Source of the DNA: UBA1724 sp051884615
GTDB taxonomy: Bacteria > Verrucomicrobiota > Lentisphaeria > Oligosphaerales > Oligosphaeraceae
Length of the DNA stretch: 64,000 nucleotides
Direction: 5' to 3'
Assembly (NCBI GenBank): GCA_051884615.1
Contig: JBJEVT010000030.1
Span: forward strand, 62,001-126,000
Translations under genes and position numbers: made by a program
In this document: positions 42,508 to 50,316 of the stretch, in pieces
Layout of the letters: each line of letters begins with the position of its first letter
Numbering within the stretch: the stretch's first letter is position 1
Notes under the pieces: model-generated
Seen by the model: the letters and a program-made list of their open reading frames with translations, nothing else
Database searches by the model: none
Told to the model about the DNA's origin: nothing

Positions 42508-44235
42508 ATGTCCGCCCTGACCCTCGACTACCGCCCGCTGTTTCCCGACGACCTCTGGCGTCGCCGTTCCCTCCTGGAACTCTATCCCTTTGACGGAGGC
42601 GGCGGTTTCATCCACCGGGCGCTTCTGGGCACCATCGACGACCGGGAGATCCGGCGAAAATTTCTGGCGGGGGATTTGTCCCATCTTCTCCAGTTTCCCC
42701 ACATGGACTTCGCCCGCTACGAGCATTGGCGTCACATCGAGCTGGGGTGCTGGCTGAACCGGTGCTATCTGGTGGCCTGCCTGGCCCATGCCGCCTGGCT
42801 GGAGGAGGACCGCTCCCTTGCCCGCCTCCTGAAGGAGACCATGCTCCACTTCCTCCGCACCTGCCCGCCCCCGGGCGGCGGGGACCCCGAGGCCCTGAAG
42901 AAAGACTGGGAACTTACCCAATGGAGGATGGTCCATGACTACAACGAAAAGACCTACGAGGAATACAGCAAGGACGAGACGGTCCTGAACTATCGCTGGT
43001 ATGACTTCCAGCCCGCCAGCCGCCTCCTCCATTTCCTCCATGCCTTCTACTTTCTGAAGGATCTGGCGGACTTCACCCCGGAGGAACTCCGGGAGTTGAC
43101 GGAGGGGCTCTTCCTCCACGGCCAGGTCCTCTTCCGGCAGGAAAGCTTCCTGCCGGACACCCAGGGAAACCATCAGGCCGTTCGCCAGATTGGCCTGCTT
43201 CACGCCGCCGCCGCCTTCTCCCAGGTGCCGGAGACCCGCGCCTGGCGGGACCTTGCCTTCCGGCGCATCGCCTGGCATGCCCTCAACGATTTCTTCCCCA
43301 ACGGCGTCCTTTTCGAGAACTCCCCCTCCTACCACGCCTTCGAGACCTGGCACGGGAGAGACGCCCTGGCCCTTGCCCGGCATTTCGGACAGGCCCTGGA
43401 GCCCGAGGCCGAGGAGCGTTTCCGCCAGGCGGCCCAGGTGCTGGCGGCCTACCGTCGGCCCGATGGCAAGACCCTGGTGATCAACGACGCCTACCCCCTC
43501 CTCCCCGACGGCTTGCTGGAATCCATGGAGATCGATCCCCGGCGGCAGCCCCGGACCACCCTGCTCCAGCCGGGCGGCCTGGCGGTCTGGCGGGGCAAAC
43601 GGCTCTACGCCGCCCTGGATGTCTCCTCCTTCACCGGAAAGTTCTCCCACTACCACGGGGGCAAGAACGCCCTGACCCTCTTCCTGGACAACACCCCCAT
43701 CCTGGACGACCCGGGCTGCTGCAACTACGACGACCCCAGGTTCCGCGCCTGCAAACAAGCCGATGTCCATGGCTCCCTCCTGGTGGAGGGCACCCCGGAC
43801 GCCCACTCTTTCAGCGTCTACGGATGGGACTCCCATCCCGAATTCCAGCTGACGCCCTGGCTAGAAAACCGCTTCCAGGCCACCCTCACTTCCTCCACCC
43901 CGGAGTGGGAGGGCGTCACCTGGATCCGCGCCATCACCGGCGGGGAGGACTCCCTGCTGCTGGAGGACCAGGTCCGGGGACTGGCCGGCCGGCGTTGCGA
44001 ATTCCGCTTCACCGCCGCCCCCGGCGTGGTCATCCATCCTGCGGAAAAGGGATTCCTGCTGGAAGCCGGCGCCCTCCGGGTGGCGGTGGAATACCAGGGG
44101 ACGATCCCCCCTGAAGTCCAACTCCGGGACGGGGAGAACTTCCAGACGGATCCCGCCCTGCCCGTCCAGCAGCTGTGCCTGGCCTTCCCCGCCGCCCAGA
44201 CCCTCTCCTTCCAGCTCCGCTTCTGCCTCGCCTGA
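42508..44235 (+). CDS. Heparinase II/III-family protein
   Basis: The 575-residue protein has an N-terminal alpha/alpha-toroid-like half and a C-terminal beta-sandwich half, the layout of heparinase II/III and related uronate lyases. Visible family segments are DTQGNHQAVRQIGLLHAA, FENSPSYHAFE (with a Tyr that may be catalytic), and KFSHYHGGKNALTLFLDNTPILDDPG, which opens the second domain. No signal peptide is seen, so it may act inside the cell on imported acidic oligosaccharides. The ATG at 42508 is chosen by the start of plausible sequence; the upstream extension overlaps mazG. The exact substrate is unknown. Confidence 0.8.
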   Translation: MSALTLDYRPLFPDDLWRRRSLLELYPFDGGGGFIHRALLGTIDDREIRRKFLAGDLSHLLQFPHMDFARYEHWRHIELGCWLNRCYLVACLAHAAWLEEDRSLARLLKETMLHFLRTCPPPGGGDPEALKKDWELTQWRMVHDYNEKTYEEYSKDETVLNYRWYDFQPASRLLHFLHAFYFLKDLADFTPEELRELTEGLFLHGQVLFRQESFLPDTQGNHQAVRQIGLLHAAAAFSQVPETRAWRDLAFRRIAWHALNDFFPNGVLFENSPSYHAFETWHGRDALALARHFGQALEPEAEERFRQAAQVLAAYRRPDGKTLVINDAYPLLPDGLLESMEIDPRRQPRTTLLQPGGLAVWRGKRLYAALDVSSFTGKFSHYHGGKNALTLFLDNTPILDDPGCCNYDDPRFRACKQADVHGSLLVEGTPDAHSFSVYGWDSHPEFQLTPWLENRFQATLTSSTPEWEGVTWIRAITGGEDSLLLEDQVRGLAGRRCEFRFTAAPGVVIHPAEKGFLLEAGALRVAVEYQGTIPPEVQLRDGENFQTDPALPVQQLCLAFPAAQTLSFQLRFCLA

Positions 44236-44241
44236 TCCCCC

Positions 44242-45417
44242 ATGGCTGGACGCATCCTCCTCATCCCCGACGGCCCCGCCTCCCTCCTCTACGCCACGGA
44301 ACTGGTGGAGAAACTGCGGCAGAAGCGCTACTCCGTCCAAGTCGCCCCCACCGCCTACGACGGCCCTTCCGCCACCGCCTTCGTCAGCGAATTGGCATGG
44401 GCCACCCTTTCGGGCCATCCCTGCCGACCCATCGAGGCCCTGGACGAAGCCGCCTTCCGGGAACAGGATCTGATTCTCCTGGGGCCAGTCAGCCCCCGGG
44501 TCTTCTCCATCTTCTGCCAGGGCAAGGCCCTGTCCTACCTGCAGGCGGCGGGGCGTCCCGTCCTGGCCCTTCTTCCCCAGCTGTGCCAGGGAGAGCCCGC
44601 GCCTGCCCTGGAGGGCGGCACCTTCTCCCAGCTGATGCCGCCGGGCAGCTCCCTTCTGGCGGGGGGCGTCCCCCATTCCCTGGGCGCATTGGGCAGCCTT
44701 CTTCTGCCTCCCCTGGAGGAGGTGCTTTCCCAGGTGGACTGCCTCCTCTCCTCCCGGGACTACGCCGGCAAGAAGGTGCTGATCACGGCGGGTCCCACCG
44801 CGGAGGATCTGGATCCCGTCCGCTTCCTCACCAACCGCTCCACGGGCAAGATGGGCTTCGCGCTTGCCCGGGACGCGGCCTTGCGGGGCGCCCAGGTGCT
44901 CCTGGTCCATGGCCCTGTCGCCCTGACGGTGCCCCGTCTCCCCAATCTCACCGCCATTTCCGTCCGTTCCGCCACCCAGATGCACCAGGCGGTGATGGAC
45001 CATTGGCAGGAGCAGGATCTAGCCATTCTCGCCGCCGCCGTGGCGGATTTCCAGCCCCTCCATTGCGCCGAGACCAAAATCAAAAAGGGAGAAGCCCAGG
45101 AACTCTCTCTGCCTCTGAAACGGACGCCGGACATTCTTGCCACCCTGGGCGCCCTGCCCCGACGCCCCTTCCTGGTGGGCTTCGCCGCGGAATCCGACGA
45201 TGTGGAGGCCAACGCCCAGCTGAAACTGCGGAAAAAACACTGCGATCTCCTTTGCGCCAATGATGTGCGCCAGCCGGGGTGCGGCTTCGCCGTGGACACC
45301 AACCAGGTGACCATCCTGGCCCCCGACGCCCCGCCCCTGGCCTTGCCTCTGAAATCCAAGGACGAAGTGGCCCACGCCATCCTCTCCGAAATCCTGCGAA
45401 GAATCCCCAACTCCTAG
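44242..45417 (+). CDS. coaBC: CoaBC-like protein: intact CoaB half, degenerate CoaC half
   Basis: The C-terminal half (from about residue 178) is a convincing phosphopantothenate-cysteine ligase: KVLITAGPTAEDLDPVRFL, TNRSTGKMGFALA, AAAVADFQP, KIKK and DLLCANDV. The N-terminal half should be the flavin-dependent CoaC decarboxylase. It starts RILLIPDGPASLLYATELVEKL and has the right length. However, I cannot find the catalytic His region, the PAMN motif, or the Cys of the GxLACGxxG block; that last position reads VPHSLGALGSLLLP. The protein may only perform the CoaB step, with a separate decarboxylase elsewhere. It starts 6 nt after the heparinase-like gene. Confidence 0.85.
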   Translation: MAGRILLIPDGPASLLYATELVEKLRQKRYSVQVAPTAYDGPSATAFVSELAWATLSGHPCRPIEALDEAAFREQDLILLGPVSPRVFSIFCQGKALSYLQAAGRPVLALLPQLCQGEPAPALEGGTFSQLMPPGSSLLAGGVPHSLGALGSLLLPPLEEVLSQVDCLLSSRDYAGKKVLITAGPTAEDLDPVRFLTNRSTGKMGFALARDAALRGAQVLLVHGPVALTVPRLPNLTAISVRSATQMHQAVMDHWQEQDLAILAAAVADFQPLHCAETKIKKGEAQELSLPLKRTPDILATLGALPRRPFLVGFAAESDDVEANAQLKLRKKHCDLLCANDVRQPGCGFAVDTNQVTILAPDAPPLALPLKSKDEVAHAILSEILRRIPNS

Positions 45418-45451
45418 ATTTCATATCTGTTGTTTTCTTACTTCCCGCCCC

Positions 45452-45754
45452 ATGAACGACAACGACCACAACGCCTTCCAAGGCTATCCCCCTTCCGGAC
45501 AGCCCTACTACAACTCTTTCCAGGAACTCAGTCCCACCGTCACCAAGATGGACTGGTTCCTCTTCACCATCCTCGCCTGCATCCCCGTGGTGAACTTGCT
45601 CGCCCTGATCTACTACGCCTTTGACAAAGAAAAGCCCAGCCGCGCCAATCTCGCCATTCTCCAGTTGATTCTCCTGGGAGCAACCCTGGGCTTCTTCCTC
45701 CTCTGCGCCCTTTTCCTGGCGGGCGTCGGTAGATTTGTCCTACTCAACGGCTGA
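45452..45754 (+). CDS. Small two-helix membrane protein, hypothetical
   Basis: The 100-residue product has a polar, Asn/Gln/Pro/Tyr-rich N-terminal 30 residues. Two hydrophobic segments follow (WFLFTILACIPVVNLLALIYYAF, then ANLAILQLILLGATLGFFLLCALFLAGV), separated by a short charged loop (DKEKPSR). I do not recognise a family with certainty. It lies between coaBC and the flavodiiron gene, with gaps of 34 and 42 nt, and the start codon abuts a pyrimidine tract. Coding is supported by the hydrophobic pattern and the operon-like spacing. Confidence 0.65.
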   Translation: MNDNDHNAFQGYPPSGQPYYNSFQELSPTVTKMDWFLFTILACIPVVNLLALIYYAFDKEKPSRANLAILQLILLGATLGFFLLCALFLAGVGRFVLLNG

Positions 45755-45796
45755 TTCCTCCCTCCACCCCTCCCCTTTTTTCCCCTCTTCTCTGCG

Positions 45797-47590
45797 ATGA
45801 ACACCATCTCCAACGACATCCTCTATCTTGGCGTCAACGACCACCAGGTGGACCTCTTCGAGGGACAGTATCCGGTTCCCCATGGCATGAGCTACAACTC
45901 CTATGCCATCCTGGACCAGAAAACCGCCATCCTGGACACCGTGGACCGGAATTTCACCCACCAGTGGCTGGACAACATCCACCGGGTCTTCGGGGACAAG
46001 GCACCGGATTTCCTCATTGTCCAGCACATGGAGCCGGACCACGCCGCCAACATCGCCGTCTTCCTGGACCTCTACAAGTCCACCACCGTGGTCTCCTCCG
46101 CCAAGGCCTTCACCATGATGCAGAATTTCTTCGGGACGGACTACGCCGACCGTCGCATCGTGATCCAGGAGGGCAGCACCCTGGAGCTGGGGCGCCATAC
46201 CCTGACCTTCGTGGCCGCCCCCATGGTCCATTGGCCCGAGGTGATGGTCACCTACGACGCCTGCGACAAGGTCCTCTTCTCCGCCGACGGCTTTGGCAAG
46301 TTCGGCGCCCTGGATGTGGAGGAACCCTGGGAGGATGAGGCGCGGCGCTACTACATCGGCATCGTGGGCAAATACGGCGCCCAGGTCCAGGCCCTTCTGA
46401 AAAAGGCCGCCGGGCTGGACATCCAGACCATCTGCCCCCTCCACGGCCCCGTCCTGAAGGAGAATCTGGGACACTATCTCGCCCTCTACGACACCTGGTC
46501 CTCCTACAAGGTGGAGAGCGAGGGCATTGTCATCGCCTACACCTCCGTCTACGGCCACACCCGGGCCGCCGTGGAATCCTTGGCGGAGAAGCTGAAGGCC
46601 AAGGGCGCCCCCAAGGTGGTTCTCCATGATCTGGCACGGTGCGACATGTCCAAGGCGGTGGAGGATGCCTTCCGCTACAGCAAGCTGGTTCTGGCCACCA
46701 CCACCTACAATGCGGAGATCTTCCCCTTCATGCGGACCTTCATCACCCACCTCACGGAACGGAATTTCCAGAACCGCACGGTGGCCCTCGTGGAAAATGG
46801 CTCCTGGGCCCCCCTGGCCGCCAAGGTCATGGCCGGCATGCTGGAAAAGGCCAGGAATCTCCGCATCGCCACCAACACGGTCCACATCCACTCCGCGCTC
46901 TCCGCGGAAAGCAAGCAGGAACTGGAAAATCTGGCCGAGGAACTCTGCCAGGACTACAAGAATCTCCAGGATTCCACCGCCGACAAGAACGACCTCTCCG
47001 CTCTCTTCAACATCGGATACGGACTCTATGTGGTCACCTCCCGGGATGGACAGCGGGACAATGGCCTCATCGTGAACACGGTCACCCAGGTCACCAGCAC
47101 CCCCAACCGGGTGGCGGTCACCATCAACAAGCAGAACTACTCCCACCACGTCATCCGGCAGACCGGGGCCATGAACCTGAACTGCCTCTCCATCGACGCC
47201 CCCTTCGAGATCTTCCAACGCTTCGGATTCCAAAGCGGACGCACCGTGGACAAGTTCCAGGGCATGGAAATCCACCGCTCCGACAATGGGCTGGTCTTCC
47301 TCTCCCAATATGTGAACTCCTTCCTCTCCCTGAAGGTGGAACAGTATGTGGATCTGGGCACCCACGGGATGTTCATCTGCTCCATCGAGGAGGCACGGGT
47401 CCTCTCCAAGGTGGAAACCATGACCTATACTTACTACCAGAAAAACGTGAAGCCGAAACCCCAAACCGAAGGAAAAAAAGGCTGGGTCTGCAAAATCTGC
47501 GGATATATCTACGAGGGAGATACCCTCCCCGAAGATTTCGTCTGCCCTCTCTGCAAACACGGCCCCGCTGACTTCGAACCTATCGCTTGA
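45797..47590 (+). CDS. Four-domain flavodiiron protein with flavin reductase and rubredoxin
   Basis: The 597-residue protein combines four modules. Residues 1 to about 240 are the beta-lactamase-like diiron domain with ligands His77, Glu79, Asp81 and His82 (QHMEPDH), then a His in MVHWPE, Asp in SADGFG and His in LHGPVL. Residues of about 243-395 are a flavodoxin domain (IVIAYTSVYGHT). About 410-545 are a flavin reductase domain (NGLIVNTVTQVTSTPNRVAV). About 550-597 are a rubredoxin (CKIC and CPLC). It should reduce O2 or NO to protect an anaerobe, with electrons supplied within one chain. It resembles a fusion of FprA with the high-molecular-weight rubredoxin Hrb known as separate genes in Moorella. 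Confidence 0.93.
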   Translation: MNTISNDILYLGVNDHQVDLFEGQYPVPHGMSYNSYAILDQKTAILDTVDRNFTHQWLDNIHRVFGDKAPDFLIVQHMEPDHAANIAVFLDLYKSTTVVSSAKAFTMMQNFFGTDYADRRIVIQEGSTLELGRHTLTFVAAPMVHWPEVMVTYDACDKVLFSADGFGKFGALDVEEPWEDEARRYYIGIVGKYGAQVQALLKKAAGLDIQTICPLHGPVLKENLGHYLALYDTWSSYKVESEGIVIAYTSVYGHTRAAVESLAEKLKAKGAPKVVLHDLARCDMSKAVEDAFRYSKLVLATTTYNAEIFPFMRTFITHLTERNFQNRTVALVENGSWAPLAAKVMAGMLEKARNLRIATNTVHIHSALSAESKQELENLAEELCQDYKNLQDSTADKNDLSALFNIGYGLYVVTSRDGQRDNGLIVNTVTQVTSTPNRVAVTINKQNYSHHVIRQTGAMNLNCLSIDAPFEIFQRFGFQSGRTVDKFQGMEIHRSDNGLVFLSQYVNSFLSLKVEQYVDLGTHGMFICSIEEARVLSKVETMTYTYYQKNVKPKPQTEGKKGWVCKICGYIYEGDTLPEDFVCPLCKHGPADFEPIA

Positions 47591-47619
47591 TCTAACACAA
47601 AAGCAAAGAGGGGGGATAC

Positions 47620-47643
47620 TTTCTAGATTTCTAGATTTCTAGA
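47620..47643. repeat. 8-bp tandem repeat, three copies of TTTCTAGA
   Basis: Three perfect TTTCTAGA units lie 30 nt past the flavodiiron stop, followed by a partial fourth (TTC). The unit shares CTAG with the 9-bp array at 36484. Confidence 0.85.
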
Positions 47644-47649
47644 TTCGGT

Positions 47650-47691
47650 CATCTGCCCTTCGCCACAACATATCGTGGTGAAGGGCAGATG
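47650..47691. repeat. Long hairpin 1 (17-bp stem)
   Basis: CATCTGCCCTTCGCCAC (47650-47666) pairs with GTGGTGAAGGGCAGATG (47675-47691) with one G-T mismatch and an 8-nt loop (AACATATC). No T-tract follows on either strand. It stands 60 nt past the flavodiiron stop and 14 nt before a second hairpin of similar design. Confidence 0.85.
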
Positions 47692-47705
47692 GATATATAC
47701 ACAAT

Positions 47706-47744
47706 AAGGGCATTTGCCATGTTGCATACATGGCAAATGCCCTT
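47706..47744. repeat. Long hairpin 2 (perfect 16-bp stem)
   Basis: AAGGGCATTTGCCATG (47706-47721) and CATGGCAAATGCCCTT (47729-47744) are perfect inverted repeats with a 7-nt loop. Both hairpins contain AAGGGCA. On the plus strand the stem is followed by GTTTCG, too short for a good terminator. They could be REP-like elements or a transposon footprint next to the nuclease remnant. Confidence 0.85.
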
Positions 47745-47829
47745 GTTTCGATTCCGTCCCCATCAGGACGGTTCACAATAGCGATTGGAAATATCCAGAA
47801 TTTTTTCCGAGAACGTATGGGGTGTCTAC

Positions 47830-48204
47830 TTATGCGAAACCAATCCCGTTTGCGACAAGCATCTGGCAAAAGTCTACTCCCTTGAGAAGGATGATGCCTT
47901 GCTCTAACGCACGTGTCTTGGCTTCTTCTGAAAAATCATCGGCAAAGGAGACTACCCAATTGACATAGGTCCAGTTGGCCTCAGAATTTTCACGGGAGTT
48001 TGCATAATCAAGAATTTGCTGAACAGCCCCATCTCCTGTCTGTCCCCAATGCTTCTTAACTTGCACAGAGATCGTAAGACGCAAAGCTGGGAAGACAGCC
48101 GAAACATCGCAATCACCGACCTTGCCAGAATAATTCTTAGCCAGAATTTCGGCATTTTCCCCAATATTTTGAAAAATCCCCGATTTTTTTTGTGGGGAGG
48201 TCAT
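47830..48204 (-). CDS. Mrr-like restriction endonuclease domain, probably a remnant
   Basis: The 124-residue frame resembles the catalytic core of Mrr-type PD-(D/E)xK nucleases: an Asp in VGDCDVSAVF, then SVQVKKHWG (the QxK element), then VNWVVSFADDFSEEAKTRALEQGIILLKGVDF, which matches the usual Mrr ending. The N-terminal helices of the fold are short, so it is either truncated or a decayed copy. The DNA is visibly lower in GC than its surroundings and keeps different codons, which suggests transfer. Its ATG overlaps the oppC stop by 4 nt (ATGA). No methyltransferase or specificity gene is nearby. Confidence 0.55.
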   Translation of the reverse strand: MTSPQKKSGIFQNIGENAEILAKNYSGKVGDCDVSAVFPALRLTISVQVKKHWGQTGDGAVQQILDYANSRENSEANWTYVNWVVSFADDFSEEAKTRALEQGIILLKGVDFCQMLVANGIGFA

Positions 48205-49310
48205 TCTTGAGTGCGGAGGCGGGGATCCAGGGCGTCCCGGAGGGCGTCTCCCAGGATATTGGCGGGGAGGACCAGTCCCAGCATAAAGACGAAGGCGCTG
48301 GCGAGTTTCCACCAGATCACGGGATCCCGGGTGAGTTCCGCCCGTGCGTCGTTGATCATTGTTCCCCAGGACATGGTATCGGCGCCCACGCCAATGCCCA
48401 AATAGGTAAGGACGGCTTCTGCCAGGACCTCGGAGGAAAAGCGGAGAACGGTGGTAATGAGGACCACATGGAGGACATTGGGGAGGATATGCCGGAGGAG
48501 GATTTTCCAGGGAGGAGTGCCCAGTGCCTTGGCGGCGGTAACGAAGTCGGCCTCCCGGAGTTTCAGGGTTTCTGCCCGAAGGAGTCGGCATAGACTGGTC
48601 CAGGAGGCCAGTCCCATGGCGAGGCAGAGTTGGGGCAGTCCGTTTCCGAAGATCACCATGAAGGCGGCCACGAAGAGGACGGTGGGGATGGCGCTGACGA
48701 CGGTGTAGACATATTGGATGGCGTCGTCCAGCCAGCCGCCGAAATATCCGGCGGAGAGTCCCAGGAGGAGAGCGAAGGGGATGGCCACCAGGGTGGTGAG
48801 GAGTCCCACGATGACGCCGGTGCGGATGCTTTTCAGAGAGAGGAGGAGGACATCCTTTCCGATGCGGTCGGTGCCCAGGAGATGGGCGCCGGGGTGCCGG
48901 AGGGGGGGATGTCGCCGCAGGAGTTGTCCCGTTTCCGGGTCGGCGGTGGATTCTGGGGAGAAGAGGGTTTTGGCGAGGGGGGCGGAGTAGGATTCCTCGC
49001 TGTTTTGTTCCAGGGGTGCCAGGAGTCGGTCCAGGAGGGATTTTCCCGGGGCGTAGAGGAGTTCTCCCTGGTGGTTTCGGAGGGGTTCCCCGGTTTCCTC
49101 GTTCCGGAGCGGGGAGGCCCATCCCAGGGAGTCCAGGAGCGCCACCAGGAGATAGAGGGCCAGGAGCAGAGCGGAGACCATGGCGGCGGGGCGGCTGCGG
49201 AGTTCCCGGAATGCCAGGCGCCACTGTTCCCGCCGGCGGGCGGCCAGGAAGAGGGCCGTTCCCAGCGCCAGCAGGAAGGCAACCATGGCGTTTTGGAGCA
49301 TCCAACTCAT
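48201..49310 (-). CDS. Peptide ABC transporter permease, OppC/DppC type
   Basis: The 369-residue inner-membrane permease has about six hydrophobic segments and the importer EAA loop DFVTAAKALGTPPWKILLRHILPN. A long hydrophilic insert of about 100 residues (SPLRNEETGEPLRNHQGEL to LGTDRIGKD) lies between the first helix pair and the core, a feature of the OppC/YejE subfamily. It probably moves oligopeptides with the two genes upstream. The start at 49310 is chosen because the longer frame (to 49373) extends into oppB and is Pro-rich. No ATPase gene for this transporter is in the window, so oppD/F must lie elsewhere. Confidence 0.88.
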   Translation of the reverse strand: MSWMLQNAMVAFLLALGTALFLAARRREQWRLAFRELRSRPAAMVSALLLALYLLVALLDSLGWASPLRNEETGEPLRNHQGELLYAPGKSLLDRLLAPLEQNSEESYSAPLAKTLFSPESTADPETGQLLRRHPPLRHPGAHLLGTDRIGKDVLLLSLKSIRTGVIVGLLTTLVAIPFALLLGLSAGYFGGWLDDAIQYVYTVVSAIPTVLFVAAFMVIFGNGLPQLCLAMGLASWTSLCRLLRAETLKLREADFVTAAKALGTPPWKILLRHILPNVLHVVLITTVLRFSSEVLAEAVLTYLGIGVGADTMSWGTMINDARAELTRDPVIWWKLASAFVFMLGLVLPANILGDALRDALDPRLRTQE

Positions 49311-49332
49311 AGGGAGGAAGGTGGGTGGTGGG

Positions 49333-50310
49333 TCAGTAGTGGATTCTGGGGTCCACCAGGGCGTAGGCGACATCCGCCATCAGGAGTCCCAGGGAGTAGA
49401 GGACGGCTCCCAGGAAGACCATGGCGCGGACCACGGCGAAATCCTGGGCGGCGATGGCGTCCATGGTGTATCCCCCCAGCCCGGGGATGGCGAAGAACTT
49501 CTCCAGAAGGAGATTGCCGGTGAAGAGGGTCAGGAGATAGAGGGGGATGTTGGTCACCACGGGGATGAGGGTGTTGCGGAGGACGTGCCGGAAGAGGACC
49601 TGGTTTTCGGGCAGTCCCTTCGCCCGGGCGGTGCGAACATAGTCCTGGGAGAGCTGTTCCAGGAAGAAGGTGCGGAAGAGTCGGGTGCCGGAGCCGATGC
49701 CAGCCACGATGCCCACCAGAGCGGGCAGGAGGAGGAAGCGGAGCATGGAGGGTCCCCGGGCGAATCCGGAGACGGGGGAGAGGCGCAGGAGCTGGGCGCC
49801 CAGATACTGTCCCAGGATGATGAGGATGAGGGTGGAGACGCTCATCAGGGTGACGCAGAGGAATTGTCCGGCGTGGTCCAGGGGGGTTCCCCGGGCGGCG
49901 GCCAGTTTCATGCCCAGGATCAGATTGATGGCGAGAGTGCCCAGGAAGATGGGGAGGGCCAGGACGAAGGAGGGGGCGACCCGGTTGCGGAGTTCCTGGG
50001 CGATGGGCTTTCCCGTGGCGTCGGAGGCGCCGAAATTTCCCCAGAACATGGCCAGGCTCTTCTGGTAGAAGATGGTCTCCGTCAGACAGGCCATGCCCGT
50101 TTCCCCGGAGTGGAACAGGAGGGGGAGATGGTATCCGTGAACCTCCTTCCAGTTCTCCACCGCCTGGGGGCTGTCCGCCTTCTCCCCCAGGGCCTGGCGT
50201 GCCATGTCCTCCGGGGAGTTCACCAGGAAGAACATGGCGAAGACCAGGAGATTGACCCCCAGGAGGATGGGGAGAAGATAGAGGATGCGTCGCAGGAGAT
50301 AGGGGAGCAT
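49333..50310 (-). CDS. Peptide ABC transporter permease, OppB/DppB type
   Basis: The 325-residue permease begins with the characteristic MLPYLLRRILYLLPILLGVNLLVF. It has the EAA loop DYVRTARAKGLPENQVLFRHVLRNTLIPV and six hydrophobic segments, ending ALVDPRIHY, the conserved OppB/DppB C-terminus. A periplasmic loop after the first helix (residues 33-105) is longer than in most OppB proteins, as in YejB-like members. It forms the membrane channel with the OppC-type protein encoded 23 nt downstream and lies 7 nt after oppA. Confidence 0.92.
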   Translation of the reverse strand: MLPYLLRRILYLLPILLGVNLLVFAMFFLVNSPEDMARQALGEKADSPQAVENWKEVHGYHLPLLFHSGETGMACLTETIFYQKSLAMFWGNFGASDATGKPIAQELRNRVAPSFVLALPIFLGTLAINLILGMKLAAARGTPLDHAGQFLCVTLMSVSTLILIILGQYLGAQLLRLSPVSGFARGPSMLRFLLLPALVGIVAGIGSGTRLFRTFFLEQLSQDYVRTARAKGLPENQVLFRHVLRNTLIPVVTNIPLYLLTLFTGNLLLEKFFAIPGLGGYTMDAIAAQDFAVVRAMVFLGAVLYSLGLLMADVAYALVDPRIHY

Positions 50311-50316
50311 GGCGGC

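Noticed and set aside
47639..47869. A 76-residue minus-strand open frame over the twin hairpins
   Set aside because: It reads straight through two long stem-loops and shows no conserved pattern; coding is unlikely.
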